Shown here: positions 8,282 through 19,208 of the stretch, one piece after another
Layout of the letters: each line of letters begins with the position of its first letter
Position numbering within the stretch: position 1 is the first letter of the stretch
DNA from: Deltaproteobacteria bacterium
GTDB lineage: Bacteria > Desulfobacterota > GWC2-55-46
Length of the DNA: 62,986 bases
Assembly (NCBI GenBank): GCA_020846435.1
Contig: JADLDY010000029.1
Coordinates: 1-62,986, forward strand
Direction of reading: 5' to 3'
The notes under the pieces: model-generated
Told to the model about the DNA's origin: nothing
What the model saw: only the letters and a program-made list of their open reading frames with translations
The model's database searches: none
Translations under genes and position numbers: made by a program

Positions 8282-9720
8282 TACTTCTTGGATCTCCCTT
8301 TCTTCAAAAGTCCCTTGAGGTCAAAAGGCGACGTTATGTTCTGAGGCTTCATGAGCTTTCTCCATGCGGCTTCAGTCAGGACGCCTTTTTCGAGGGCTGT
8401 CTCCTTGATGCTCTTTCCGGTCGTCCTGGCTTCCTTCACGACCGAAGCCGCCTTCTCGTACCCGATGAACACATTCAGAACAGTGGCAAGTCCAGCAGAG
8501 CTCTCGAAGTAGAGGGCGCATCTTTTCCTGTCGGCCTTTATGCCTGAGACGCACTTCAATGTAAAGGCGTCCAGTGCGTTGGTCAAAATTGCGGCCGGGC
8601 CGAGGAGGTTATGGCTGATGACAGGCGTCATGACGTTCAGTTCAAGCTGTCCGGCCTGGGCCGCAAGCGCGATAGCCTGGTCTGCGCCCATGACGTGGAA
8701 CGAGACCATGGAGAGCATCTCTGCCATGACCGGGTTGACCTTGCCCGGCATTATGGAGGAGCCGGGCTGGAGGGCAGGGAGCATTATTTCGGCAAGGCCG
8801 GTATTCGGCCCTGAGGCGAGGAGCCTCAAGTCGCCTGATATCTTCACGAGGTCAACGCACAGGAGCTTCATGGCTCCCGAGAGGGCGGCGAAGTCCGACA
8901 TGAAGGAGAGGGCGGCGAATGAATCCCTGGCTTTTTCAAGCCCCTTTATGCCCGTCGCCTTTCTCAATTCAGCGAGTACCGTGTCCCTGTATCTGCGGTG
9001 CGTGTTGATGCCGGTACCAACGGCGGTCGCTCCAAGCCCGACTTCCTGAAGCGCCTGTGAAGCTTCGTTCAGGCGCTCTCTTGCCGCTCTCATGGCGTCG
9101 GCGTACGAGCCGAACTCCTGCCCGAGGGTCACTGGCACGGCGTCCTGCAGATGCGTTCTCCCTGATTTTATGACGCCGGAGAACTCTTTTGATTTTCTGG
9201 TGAAAGCCTTCTCGAGACGGCCGATAGAGGCGGTTAGCTCTCTTGAAGAGTTGATGGCCGCTATCCGGATGGCTGTCGGCACAACGTCGTTCGTTGACTG
9301 GCTCATGTTGACGTGGTCGTTGGGGTGCACGAGCGAATAATCGCCGCGGCTGCCGCCGAGGAGCTCTATGGCCCTGTTGGCTATCACCTCGTTGGCGTTC
9401 ATGTTGTGGGATGTTCCGGCCCCTGCCTGAAAGGCGTCGACAACAAACTCGCGCCGGAGGCCGCCGGAGATCACCTCGGAGGCGGCCCTGCAGATGGCGT
9501 CAGCCCTTTTCCTGTCAAGGAGGCCGAGCTTGTGGTTGGCTTTCGCTGACGCGAATTTGACGCCGGCTGTGGCGGTTATGAGGAGAGGGTGCACCCCGAG
9601 GCCGCTTATCTGGAAGTTCTCAATCGCCCGCTGCGTCTGTATGCCGTAGTAGGCTTTTCGAGGGACTTTCTTCTCTCCGAGGGAGTCTTTCTCTGTCCTG
9701 AAGCCTTCTGCCTTGGCCAT
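8281..9720 (-). CDS. aspA: Aspartate ammonia-lyase
   Basis: The 479-residue protein belongs to the fumarase/aspartase superfamily. It shows the signature GSSIMPGKVNP with the flexible catalytic loop, and a THLQDAVP segment at the active site. The N-terminal YYGIQTQRAIENF favours aspartase (aspartate to fumarate plus ammonia) over class II fumarase. GAGGAG lies upstream of the ATG. It sits between gerMN and sugE in the murI operon; glutamate racemase and aspartase both handle acidic amino acids. A fumarase role cannot be fully excluded without testing. Confidence 0.9.
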   Translation of the reverse strand: MAKAEGFRTEKDSLGEKKVPRKAYYGIQTQRAIENFQISGLGVHPLLITATAGVKFASAKANHKLGLLDRKRADAICRAASEVISGGLRREFVVDAFQAGAGTSHNMNANEVIANRAIELLGGSRGDYSLVHPNDHVNMSQSTNDVVPTAIRIAAINSSRELTASIGRLEKAFTRKSKEFSGVIKSGRTHLQDAVPVTLGQEFGSYADAMRAARERLNEASQALQEVGLGATAVGTGINTHRRYRDTVLAELRKATGIKGLEKARDSFAALSFMSDFAALSGAMKLLCVDLVKISGDLRLLASGPNTGLAEIMLPALQPGSSIMPGKVNPVMAEMLSMVSFHVMGADQAIALAAQAGQLELNVMTPVISHNLLGPAAILTNALDAFTLKCVSGIKADRKRCALYFESSAGLATVLNVFIGYEKAASVVKEARTTGKSIKETALEKGVLTEAAWRKLMKPQNITSPFDLKGLLKKGRSKK

Positions 9721-9741
9721 GTCCGCTCCTCACGGGAATTT

Positions 9742-10278
9742 TCAGTCCTTTATGATCTTCCTGTCCGGCCCCAGCGGCGTTGTTATGTCGATATGCCCGG
9801 CTATGGTCTCTTCCCTGTTCCCGGCGACGAGTATCTGCACTTCCTTTATCTCCGGGAAACTCAAGGCGAGCGTGTTGACTATCGAATAGATCGTCTGGAG
9901 CTCTCCTGAGGAGCCGCCTTCATGGTTGGTCATGACCTCAGGGCTAAGGTCGACTATGGCGACCTGCCCGTCTATCCTGACGGACAGGAGCTTCGTGCCA
10001 TTGGGCAGCGTCTTGCCTGACTTCGCGTCTTGCGGCCCGTTTATGAGCGCCTGGACCGCTTCGGCGGCCTCCATGTCAAGGGCGCCTTTTTTTACCTGCT
10101 GTTTTTCAGCCTTGAGATAGATGCCGTCCTCGTCGCTGAAAAAAACGGTTATATCCTTCATCTCTTTTTTCGCCGGCCCGCCGGCAAGCCACGAGAGGAC
10201 GATTATCCCGGCTATGACCGTGATCGCCGCGATGACGATTATCGCTGTCAGGCTCTTTTTTCCTTTTTTACCAGCCAC
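9742..10278 (-). CDS. GerMN-domain membrane-anchored protein
   Basis: The 178-residue protein has a short basic N-terminus, one membrane span (about residues 9-30) and an extracytoplasmic GerMN domain. The domain is seen in the pattern of a charged start, ALINGP, LPNGTKLLSV and a Val-Asp-Leu strand followed by helices. GerMN domains are found in cell-envelope and peptidoglycan-related proteins; the exact role is not known. It lies 11 bases after murI and 21 before aspA, which fits a cell-wall link. Confidence 0.8.
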   Translation of the reverse strand: MAGKKGKKSLTAIIVIAAITVIAGIIVLSWLAGGPAKKEMKDITVFFSDEDGIYLKAEKQQVKKGALDMEAAEAVQALINGPQDAKSGKTLPNGTKLLSVRIDGQVAIVDLSPEVMTNHEGGSSGELQTIYSIVNTLALSFPEIKEVQILVAGNREETIAGHIDITTPLGPDRKIIKD

Positions 10279-10289
10279 TTCGAAGCACC

Positions 10290-11099
10290 TCAGTTTTCTG
10301 TTAAAATCGCGAGCTCAGCGGCGGCAAGGTTCTCGCCGAAAAACCGCCTTCCGACCGCCATGAACCGCTCTGGGGAGTCGGTCACGAAGAACCTGTGCGC
10401 TCCCGGGGCTTTCCCGTTGTTCAGTAGCCCTTTTTCTTCGAGTATTTTTTTAACTTCTATCGCGGTCGAGGCGGCAGAGTCGATGAGCGTAACTCCTTCA
10501 CCCATTACAGAGGCTATCGTATCCTTGAGGAGAGGGTAGTGCGTGCACCCGAGGACGAGCGTGTCGATACCTGCGTCCTGGAAGCCTGAGAGATAACGCT
10601 GGGCGATGATTGCTGTCACCTCGTCTTCGGCCCAGCCCTCCTCGACGAGGGGCACGAACAAAGGGCAGGCCTGGACAAAGGTCTCGGCTTCAGGCTTTAT
10701 AGCCTTTATGGCGGCCGTGTAGGCGCTGCTCTTTATAGTGCCTTCTGTGCCTATGACGCCAATCCTCCCTGCTTTCGTCGCTCCTGCCGCGGCCCTCGCG
10801 CCCGGCTCTATGACCCCGGTCACCGGGATGGAAAGGCCGGTCTTGAGAGAAGGCACGGCGAAGGCAGAGGCCGTGTTGCAGGCCGCGACAAGCATCTTGA
10901 TGTCGTATTTGAGGAGAAAGGCGGCTATCTCGAAAGAGTACCTCTCGATAGTCTCCTTTGATTTGCTGCCGTAGGGGACTCTGGCAGTGTCGCCCAGATA
11001 GACGGTGTTCTCATTGGGAAGAAGCCTTGTGATCTCACGCAGGACTGTTAGCCCGCCTATGCCTGAGTCAAAGACGCCGATCGCGCTGTTCCTGTTCAA
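10290..11099 (-). CDS. murI: Glutamate racemase
   Basis: This 269-residue enzyme makes D-glutamate for peptidoglycan. The N-terminal FDSGIGGLTVL and YLGDTARVPYG motifs, and the two catalytic cysteine motifs AACNTASA and LGCTHYPLL, are all present. It is the first gene of a four-gene minus-strand operon (murI-gerMN-aspA-sugE), driven by a well-formed sigma-70 promoter at 11157-11185. Confidence 0.95.
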   Translation of the reverse strand: MNRNSAIGVFDSGIGGLTVLREITRLLPNENTVYLGDTARVPYGSKSKETIERYSFEIAAFLLKYDIKMLVAACNTASAFAVPSLKTGLSIPVTGVIEPGARAAAGATKAGRIGVIGTEGTIKSSAYTAAIKAIKPEAETFVQACPLFVPLVEEGWAEDEVTAIIAQRYLSGFQDAGIDTLVLGCTHYPLLKDTIASVMGEGVTLIDSAASTAIEVKKILEEKGLLNNGKAPGAHRFFVTDSPERFMAVGRRFFGENLAAAELAILTEN

Positions 11100-11156
11100 A
11101 ACTTTTAATGGCCTTTCATTGTTTTGGAGCGGCGGCTGAACCTCTCCTGATAACTA

Positions 11157-11185
11157 AGTTTAGGTAAAGAGCCGGAGCAAGTCAA
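11157..11185 (-). promoter_or_regulatory. Sigma-70 promoter of the murI operon
   Basis: On the minus strand TTGACT (11180-11185), a 17-bp spacer and TAAACT (11157-11162). The transcript would have a leader of about 50 bases before the murI ATG. Confidence 0.6.
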
Positions 11186-11281
11186 CCGGAAAAACACGCC
11201 GAACTAAGGCGGGCGGACGGCTGTAAAACAGTGTATATTATATAGTAAAATGAAGAGCTTTGAAAGGAAGCCCGGTTTAGC

Positions 11282-13033
11282 ATGGAAAACCCGGATATAG
11301 CCAGCGTCTTTTTAGAGATAGCCGACCTCCTTGAACTCAAGGGTGCAGAGATTTTCAGGGTCCGCTCGTACAGGAACGCCGCGGTAGTCGTGGAAGGCCT
11401 GCCTGAGAGCCTCAAGGCTCTTTACGCCCAGGGGGGAGAAGCGGCCTTAAAGGGCATCCCCGGCATCGGCGAGAGCACGAGGGGCAGGATAATCGAGATG
11501 CTCCAAACCGGCGGCTGCGCCCTTCACGCAGAGCTCCTCGCGGAGGTCTCCCCCGGCATGCTGGATGTGATAAAGGTCAGCGGCCTCGGCCCGAAAAAAG
11601 CGGCTTCCCTCCATGAAAAGCTCGGGATAAAGGACTTGAACGGCCTTGAGGAGGCAGCAGCAAAAGGCCTGATAAGGGAATTGCCAGGCTTTGGCAAGGT
11701 CTCTGAAGAGAAGATCCTGAGGGGAGTAAAAGAGCTGAAGTCGCGAGCGAGAGTCTTCACCCGCTCCTATGCCGCCCATGTAGCTGTTTCATATGCCGCC
11801 TATCTCAAGGAGGGCGCCGGGATCTCTGACATAGCCGCGGCAGGGAGCTTTCGCAGGTGGAAGGAGACAGTCGGCGACCTCGACATACTTGCCGCCTGTC
11901 AAGACCAGCCCTCTGTCATGGAGCGATTCGTCCAATACCCTGACGTTAAAGAGGTGCTCTCAAAGGGCGGCACAAAGTCGAGCGTCGTCCTCAAAAGCGG
12001 GCTCCAGGTCGATATCAGGGCAATCGAGAAGAAGTCGTTTGGAGCGGCGCTCCAGTATTTTACCGGCTCAAAGGCGCACAACGTGGCCCTGCGCGAGAGG
12101 GCGAAAAAAATGGGGCTCAAGCTGAGCGAGTACGGCGTCTTCTCGGAGAAGGATGGTTCATGGCTCGCGGGCGAAAAAGAGGAGGACGTCTACGCCGCGG
12201 TCGGCCTGCCGTACATAGCGCCTGAACTGCGTGAGAACAGGGGCGAGATAGAGGCGGCCCTCGAAGGCAGGCTCCCCGCTCTCCTGAAGCGCTCTGACAT
12301 AAGGGGCGACCTCCATGTGCACACGACCGAGAGCGACGGCACTAACTCTCTTGAAGAGATGGCCGAGGCTGCCATGAAGCTCGGCTACGAGTACATGGCT
12401 GTGACTGACCATTCAAAGGCCGTCGGCATAGCGAGGGGGCTCGACGAGGCAAGGATCCTTTCGCAGATGAACGTGATAGACGAGTTCAACGAAAGGCTCA
12501 AGCGCCAGAAAAAGAAGTTCATTGTACTGAAGTCGTCTGAGGTCGACATAAGGGCCGACGGCACGCTCGACCACTCCGAGACTGTCCTCAGAAAGCTCGA
12601 CATCGTCGTAGCCTCGGTCCATTCAGGCTTCAACATGAAAGAGGAGGAGATGACAGGCCGCGTCATAAAGGCCGTGAGGACCGGCTTCATAGACATCATA
12701 GGGCACCCGACAGGCAGGCTTCTTGGCGAGAGGGAGCCGTTTCACATGGACATGGCATCAGTCATGGACGAGGCGAAAAAATACGGCACTGCCCTTGAGC
12801 TCAATTCGAGCCCGGAGAGGCTCGATCTCAATGACAGCCACTGCATGCTCGCGAAGGAAAGGGGAGTTCTTGTCGCTGTCTCTACCGATGCCCACTCGAC
12901 ACGCCACTTCGGCAACATCGAGTACGGGGTGCACACGGCCATGAGGGGCTGGCTGGAGAAGAAGGACATCCTGAACGCGCGGCCCCTTGCCAGCCTTCTG
13001 AGGATATTGAAGAAAAGAAGGCAGGGGCGCTGA
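11282..13033 (+). CDS. polX: PolX-type DNA polymerase with PHP domain
   Basis: The 583-residue protein combines an N-terminal helix-hairpin-helix DNA-binding region (GIPGIGEST, VSGLGPKKA, LPGFGKVSE), a nucleotidyltransferase core (AGSFRRWKETVGDLDIL, with the metal-binding aspartates) and a C-terminal PHP domain with metal motifs HVHTTESDG, TDHS, SVHS and TDAHS. Bacterial PolX enzymes of this layout fill short gaps in base-excision repair and the PHP domain supplies 3'-5' exonuclease activity. The gene is alone on the plus strand, divergent from murI. The ATG has only a distant GGAAG. Confidence 0.93.
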   Translation: MENPDIASVFLEIADLLELKGAEIFRVRSYRNAAVVVEGLPESLKALYAQGGEAALKGIPGIGESTRGRIIEMLQTGGCALHAELLAEVSPGMLDVIKVSGLGPKKAASLHEKLGIKDLNGLEEAAAKGLIRELPGFGKVSEEKILRGVKELKSRARVFTRSYAAHVAVSYAAYLKEGAGISDIAAAGSFRRWKETVGDLDILAACQDQPSVMERFVQYPDVKEVLSKGGTKSSVVLKSGLQVDIRAIEKKSFGAALQYFTGSKAHNVALRERAKKMGLKLSEYGVFSEKDGSWLAGEKEEDVYAAVGLPYIAPELRENRGEIEAALEGRLPALLKRSDIRGDLHVHTTESDGTNSLEEMAEAAMKLGYEYMAVTDHSKAVGIARGLDEARILSQMNVIDEFNERLKRQKKKFIVLKSSEVDIRADGTLDHSETVLRKLDIVVASVHSGFNMKEEEMTGRVIKAVRTGFIDIIGHPTGRLLGEREPFHMDMASVMDEAKKYGTALELNSSPERLDLNDSHCMLAKERGVLVAVSTDAHSTRHFGNIEYGVHTAMRGWLEKKDILNARPLASLLRILKKRRQGR

Positions 13034-13072
13034 AAAAAAAGAGCGGGGCGAAAGCGCGCCCCGCTCTTGATA
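13034..13072 (-). terminator. Terminator of the CNNM/CBS gene
   Basis: Arms AGAGCGGGGCG and CGCCCCGCTCT enclose a short loop. On the minus strand the stem is followed by eight T. It serves the minus-strand gene ending at 13099 and may also block read-through from polX. Confidence 0.8.
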
Positions 13073-13098
13073 CGTCAGATATGGCTGTTTCAGGCCTC

Positions 13099-14433
13099 TC
13101 AGGCCTTTGCCTGCTTTTGCGCTTGTCCGTCGAGAGGCTCGACCTTGACCTTGATTATTCTGTTCTGCTCGACGTCCACGATAGTGTAGCGCATGCCCTT
13201 GTACGCGACGAATTCGCCGCCCCTCGGTATCCTCTGGAGCTTCGAGAGCATGAACCCCGCGAGCGTGTTGTACTCTTCGTCCTCTTCGCCTATGGAGATG
13301 CCGATGTTCTCGAGGTCTCCGAGAGAGGCCGAGGCGTCTATTATCATCGTGCCGTCGCGGAGCTTTTCAACAAGCCCGCCGGCCCCTACGTCGTACTCGT
13401 CCTCAATCTCTCCTACAAGCTCTTCGAGTATGTCCTCGATAGTCACAAGCCCGTCGAGGTCGCCGTGCTCGTCTATGACGATGGCCATGTGAATCTTGCG
13501 CCTCTGGAGCTCGCGCAGGAGTTTGCTTATCATTATGGAGTTCGGGACGAAGTACGGCGTCCTGATCATCGTCTTCACGTCAAGCTTGCGCCCCTTCTCA
13601 AGGGCGTTGAAGACGTCCTTGTTGTAAAGGATGCCAACTATCCTGTCAATGCTGTCCTTGTAAACCGGGTACCTCGAGAAGCCCGCGTCCGAGATGAACT
13701 TCAACGCGACTTCCGAAGAGGTGTCCAGCTCTATGGCGCTTATCTTGTGCTTCGGGACCATGACTTCCTTGACCGTCTTGTCCGCGAACTCGAACACGCC
13801 GTGCAGGAGCTGGGCTTCGGTCTCTTCGAAGACGCCGGTAGCCCGTCCTTCCCGGATGAAGTACTTGATCTCCTCTTCAGAGATGAATACCTTCTGCCCG
13901 GTGTCCTTTACTCCAAGGACCTTCAGGATCGCGCTCGTCGAGGCCGTGAGCACCATTACAAAGGCGTTCGTGACCCTGGAGATGAAGTGAAGCGGCCTGG
14001 CTGAGAAAAGCGCGATCTTCTCGGCGTATCTTATCGCCAGGGACTTGGGCACGAGCTCGCCCAGGACGAGGCTCACATAGGAGATTATCACCACGACCAG
14101 CGCGATGGCGAGCAGCTCTGAAGCCTCCTGTACCGGAGTGAAGGGGATCGACTCGATAATGGGTTTTATGCGCTCGGAGGCTATTATACCGCCCAGGACC
14201 GAGGCGAGGGTGCTGACGACCGTGACGCCGACCTGCACCGTGGCAAGAAACCTGTCAGGGTCCTCTTTCATCTGGTGGACGACAGAGGCCGAGACGTTCC
14301 CGTCCTTGGCGAGCTTATCGATGAGGCTCCGTTTTGCGGAGATTATAGCTATCTCCGCGCTGGAGAAAAATCCGTTGATGATGATGAGGATGAAGACAAA
14401 CAAAGCCTCGAAAATAAGGCCTTCTGAAACCAC
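13099..14433 (-). CDS. CNNM/DUF21-CBS-CorC_HlyC membrane protein
   Basis: The order is a DUF21/CNNM membrane domain of three to four spans (about residues 1-190), a CBS pair (about 200-335) and a C-terminal CorC_HlyC domain. Related proteins handle Mg2+/Co2+ efflux or were once annotated as hemolysins. The start is GTG at 14431-14433, because GGAGG precedes it; an ATG 26 codons upstream lacks such support. The gene is flanked by its own terminator and the eno terminator, so it is probably a single-gene transcript. Confidence 0.88.
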   Translation of the reverse strand: MVSEGLIFEALFVFILIIINGFFSSAEIAIISAKRSLIDKLAKDGNVSASVVHQMKEDPDRFLATVQVGVTVVSTLASVLGGIIASERIKPIIESIPFTPVQEASELLAIALVVVIISYVSLVLGELVPKSLAIRYAEKIALFSARPLHFISRVTNAFVMVLTASTSAILKVLGVKDTGQKVFISEEEIKYFIREGRATGVFEETEAQLLHGVFEFADKTVKEVMVPKHKISAIELDTSSEVALKFISDAGFSRYPVYKDSIDRIVGILYNKDVFNALEKGRKLDVKTMIRTPYFVPNSIMISKLLRELQRRKIHMAIVIDEHGDLDGLVTIEDILEELVGEIEDEYDVGAGGLVEKLRDGTMIIDASASLGDLENIGISIGEEDEEYNTLAGFMLSKLQRIPRGGEFVAYKGMRYTIVDVEQNRIIKVKVEPLDGQAQKQAKA

Positions 14434-14486
14434 GAAACCTCCAGTGGTGAGTTTTACGCAAAAAAACGATTTTTTTCGCGGTCTTA

Positions 14487-14512
14487 TGCCGGGGCTGAAA
14501 AAAGCCGGCATG
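14487..14512. repeat. Hairpin upstream of the CNNM/CBS gene
   Basis: ATGCCGG and CCGGCAT arms enclose a loop containing six A, about 55 bases upstream of the CNNM gene start. It could be a leader structure or a relic terminator. Confidence 0.4.
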
Positions 14513-14542
14513 TGTGGATTATATCATACGCCCCTGCTTAAG

Positions 14543-14573
14543 GCCAAACCGGGGGGAGCGCCCCCCGGTTTGG
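14543..14573 (-). terminator. GC-rich hairpin after eno
   Basis: Perfect arms built on CCAAACCGGGGGG and CCCCCCGGTTTGG, six bases past the eno stop. No T-run follows on the minus strand. It probably terminates eno or protects its 3' end. Confidence 0.6.
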
Positions 14574-14578
14574 CTCAA

Positions 14579-16042
<1,464 letters not shown>

Positions 16043-16068
16043 TCAAGGCGGGAGAGCCCGTTACCGAT

Positions 16069-17697
16069 ATGACTGATATGACCACTACGATCTCCATATT
16101 GAGCCTTTTCGGCGGCGCCATGCTCATCCTCTTCGGCATGAAGCTTGCCGGCGACGGTCTGCAAAGGGCCGTCGGAGCCAGGCTCAGGAACTTTCTGCTG
16201 ACAGCGACCGACAACCGCCTGAAGGGAGTCGGGGTCGGCGCGGCCATAACCGCGCTCTTGCAGAGCTCATCTGCCACGACAGTCATGCTCGTCGGTTTTG
16301 TCGGCTCGGGCCTCATGGGCCTCACGCAGACCATGGGCGTCATACTCGGCGCGGACATCGGCACGACCGTTACCGTCCAGATAATCGCATTCAAGGTGTA
16401 TGACTACGCCATAGGGCTCGTGGGCCTGGGCGCTCTGGTAACGTTCCTGGGGAGAGGCGGCAGGTGGAAGGACGCTGGCCAGGCGATCCTCGGTTTTGGC
16501 TTCGTCTTTTTCGCGCTCAAGATACTTATAGACACCTTCGAGCCGGTCTCACAGAACCCGTTCATGAAGGACTTCCTTCTGGGCCTGAGCAAGGACCCGT
16601 TCGCCGGTATCATCATCTCGGCTGTCCTTACCGCCCTTTTTCAGTCAAGCGCGGCTACCCTCGGCATAGCGCTCACCGCCGCCCATTCCGGCATACTCGG
16701 CATCGAGGCCGCTGTTCCAATAGTGTTAGGGGCCAACATAGGCACGACAGTTACGGCGATAGTTTCGTCTCTGGGCGCGACGGTAGACGCCAAGAGGGTT
16801 GCGTTTGCCCATGTTCTGTTCAAGGTGATTGGCGTGCTTCTTGTACTGCCATTTCTCGATTTTTTCACAACGCTCGTGGGCCATTCCTCGCCGGATGCCG
16901 CACGGCAGGTCGCCAACGCGCATACTTTTTTCAACATCGGCATAGCGGTCCTGTTCCTGCCGTTCACAGGCCCGTTCACGAGGCTGGTGACCGCTTTGCT
17001 GCCGCAGTCTCTGGCCCCTGAGCGTTTCGGCCCCAAATACCTCGACCCCATAGTCCTCGCGTCCCCGACTCTCGCGCTGGTGCAGGCGACGAGGGAGACC
17101 CTGAGGACAGCGGACATCGTCCAGGAGATGCTCGTCAAGTCGATAGAGGTCTTTGACAACGACAGCGTCTCGACCCTCGAGGAGATACAGGAGATGGACG
17201 ATGACGTCGACATCCTCGACAGGGAGGTGAAGCTCTTCATCATAAAACTCTCGAAGGAGAGCCTCTCCGGCGAGCAGGCCCGCCGCGAGCAGGAGATAAT
17301 GCTCTTTTCCGACAACCTTGAGAACATAGGCGATGTCATAGACAAGAATCTCATGGAGCTGGCGAAAAAGAAGATAAAGGGGGGGCTCAAGTTCTCGAAG
17401 GAGGGCATGGAGGAGATAAGGGCCCTTCATAAAAAAGTGATCGAGAACTACCAGATGGGGATCGCGGCCTTCACTTCGAGCGACACTGAGCTCGCGAGGC
17501 GTCTCATAACGCACAAGCAGAAGATGACTGAGCTCGAGCGCGACCTCAGGCAGGCGCACATAAGCCGCCTGTACAAGGGGCACAAGGAGTCGATAGACAC
17601 GAGCGCCATACACCTCGACGTCCTCACCAACCTCAAGAGGATAAACTCCTACATAACCAACGCCGCCTACCCCATACTGGAGCGGGAGAAGGACTGA
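16069..17697 (+). CDS. Na+/phosphate cotransporter with PhoU-like tail
   Basis: The 542-residue protein has two inverted Na/Pi-cotransporter repeats, each with the paired signature seen as QSSSATTVM near residue 65 and FQSSAATLG near 190, and GANIGTTVTA. A long helical PhoU-like domain fills about residues 330-542. It should import or export phosphate with sodium in the inner membrane. Two ATGs lie nine bases apart (16069 and 16078) and neither has a strong ribosome-binding site. GGATAAT upstream is a possible -10. The gene stands alone between eno and sthA. Confidence 0.9.
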   Translation: MTDMTTTISILSLFGGAMLILFGMKLAGDGLQRAVGARLRNFLLTATDNRLKGVGVGAAITALLQSSSATTVMLVGFVGSGLMGLTQTMGVILGADIGTTVTVQIIAFKVYDYAIGLVGLGALVTFLGRGGRWKDAGQAILGFGFVFFALKILIDTFEPVSQNPFMKDFLLGLSKDPFAGIIISAVLTALFQSSAATLGIALTAAHSGILGIEAAVPIVLGANIGTTVTAIVSSLGATVDAKRVAFAHVLFKVIGVLLVLPFLDFFTTLVGHSSPDAARQVANAHTFFNIGIAVLFLPFTGPFTRLVTALLPQSLAPERFGPKYLDPIVLASPTLALVQATRETLRTADIVQEMLVKSIEVFDNDSVSTLEEIQEMDDDVDILDREVKLFIIKLSKESLSGEQARREQEIMLFSDNLENIGDVIDKNLMELAKKKIKGGLKFSKEGMEEIRALHKKVIENYQMGIAAFTSSDTELARRLITHKQKMTELERDLRQAHISRLYKGHKESIDTSAIHLDVLTNLKRINSYITNAAYPILEREKD

Positions 17698-17793
17698 GCA
17701 GGCCTTTAATCCGCGCTCCGGCAGACATCTCAAACTATCCAGTTAAATATTTTTTCAGCTATAATCAGGTAATACTTCAATCAAAGGCGGCAC

Positions 17794-19182
17794 ATGATGA
17801 GACATTATGACGCGCTTGTCATAGGCTCTGGCCCGGGAGGGCAGAAAGCGGCCATACAGGCGGCGAAGCTCGGCAAGAAGGTCGCGATAATCGAAAAGGG
17901 CCAGTTCATCGGCGGGGCCGGGCTCCACACCGGGACGCTGCCGAGCAAGACCCTGCGTGAGACGGCCCTCCTTTACGCCGCCTACCAGCAAAGGGGCGCC
18001 TTCGGCCTTCAGGTGATATTGAACAGGGACGTGGCCCTGAGCGAGCTGATGAACAGAAAAACAGAGGTCGTCCGCCGACAGATGGAGGTCATAGTCGACC
18101 AGTTCGGCAGGAACAACGTCGAGGTCATATTCGGCGAGGCATCTTTCTTAGGCCCCGGCAGGGTGCGCCTGAAAGGAAGCGGCGGGGAAGAAGAGATCAG
18201 GGCTGACTTCATAATAATCGCGACAGGCTCGAGGCCGTCGAGGCCTCCGGACGTGCCGTTCGACACGGACCACATCTACGACAGCGACACGATACTCGCC
18301 CTCAACAGGATCCCCGCTACTATGACCATCATCGGCGGCGGCGTCATAGGCTGCGAGTACGCCTGCATATTCAGCGCGTTCGGGGTCAAGGTCACGCTCG
18401 TCGACAAAAAGGCCCGCCTCCTTGACTTTGCCGACAATGAGATAGTCATGAACCTCATCTACTGGATGCGCCACTCTGGCGTGACCTTCAGGCTCGAAGA
18501 GGAGGTCGTGGATATCTCGGTCGAGAGCCCCGGCAGGGTATTGACAAGGCTCAAGAGCGGCAAATCCATAGTCACTGAAAAACTCCTTTACACGATGGGC
18601 AGGGTAGGCAACTCAGACGGGCTCTGCCTCGACGCGATCGGCATCAAGGCCGACGCGAGGGGTTCGATACAGGTCGACGTGGGCTTCCAGACTCTCGCGC
18701 CGAACGTCTACGCGATAGGCGACGTCATAGGCTTTCCTTCTCTTGCCTCGGTCTCCATGGAGCAGGGACGGCGCGCCGTGTGCCACGCCTTCCAGAAAGA
18801 GGGCATAACCTGCGAGCTGCCCGGCCTCCTGCCGTTCGGAATATACACGATACCCGAGATAGCGATGGTAGGGGAGAGCGAAGAAGCGCTGACCAGAAAA
18901 GGGATACCGTACGAGGCTGGCTGCGCCTACTTTCACGAGGTCGCAAGGGGCCAGATAATAGGCGACGTCCACGGCATGTTGAAGCTCCTGTTTGACAGGG
19001 TAACCCGGCGCATCCTCGGCGTGCACATAGTCGGCGACAGGGCCAGCGAGCTCATCCACATCGGACAGGCCGTCATGAGCTATGGCGGGACCATAGACTA
19101 CTTCAAGGACGCTGTCTTCAATTACCCGACGCTCTCTCTCGCGTACAAGGAAGCCGCCCTCAACGGCTTCAACAAGCTGTAG
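17794..19182 (+). CDS. sthA: Soluble pyridine nucleotide transhydrogenase
   Basis: The 462-residue flavoprotein has the lipoamide-dehydrogenase fold: FAD-binding GSGPGGQKAAIQAA, NAD-binding GGGVIGCEYA, the second FAD motif YAIGDVIG, and the C-terminal dimer domain. The segment where relatives carry the redox-active disulfide reads GGAGLHTGTLPSKTLRET, with no cysteine pair. That absence is diagnostic for SthA, which balances NADH and NADPH. AAAGGCGG precedes the ATG. TATAAT lies about 30 bases upstream. The hydrolase gene follows after 26 bases and may be cotranscribed. Confidence 0.92.
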   Translation: MMRHYDALVIGSGPGGQKAAIQAAKLGKKVAIIEKGQFIGGAGLHTGTLPSKTLRETALLYAAYQQRGAFGLQVILNRDVALSELMNRKTEVVRRQMEVIVDQFGRNNVEVIFGEASFLGPGRVRLKGSGGEEEIRADFIIIATGSRPSRPPDVPFDTDHIYDSDTILALNRIPATMTIIGGGVIGCEYACIFSAFGVKVTLVDKKARLLDFADNEIVMNLIYWMRHSGVTFRLEEEVVDISVESPGRVLTRLKSGKSIVTEKLLYTMGRVGNSDGLCLDAIGIKADARGSIQVDVGFQTLAPNVYAIGDVIGFPSLASVSMEQGRRAVCHAFQKEGITCELPGLLPFGIYTIPEIAMVGESEEALTRKGIPYEAGCAYFHEVARGQIIGDVHGMLKLLFDRVTRRILGVHIVGDRASELIHIGQAVMSYGGTIDYFKDAVFNYPTLSLAYKEAALNGFNKL

Positions 19183-19208
19183 CTCTCTTTTTACCGGAGG
19201 CAGACAAC

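Noticed and set aside
13081-14004. Plus-strand frame of 307 codons opposite the CNNM/CBS gene
   Set aside because: The minus strand encodes recognisable CNNM and CBS domains; the plus frame has no family match and no start signal.
17920-17960. Missing disulfide cysteines in the SthA FAD domain, which could look like damage
   Set aside because: Loss of both redox cysteines is characteristic of SthA transhydrogenases; the rest of the protein is intact.
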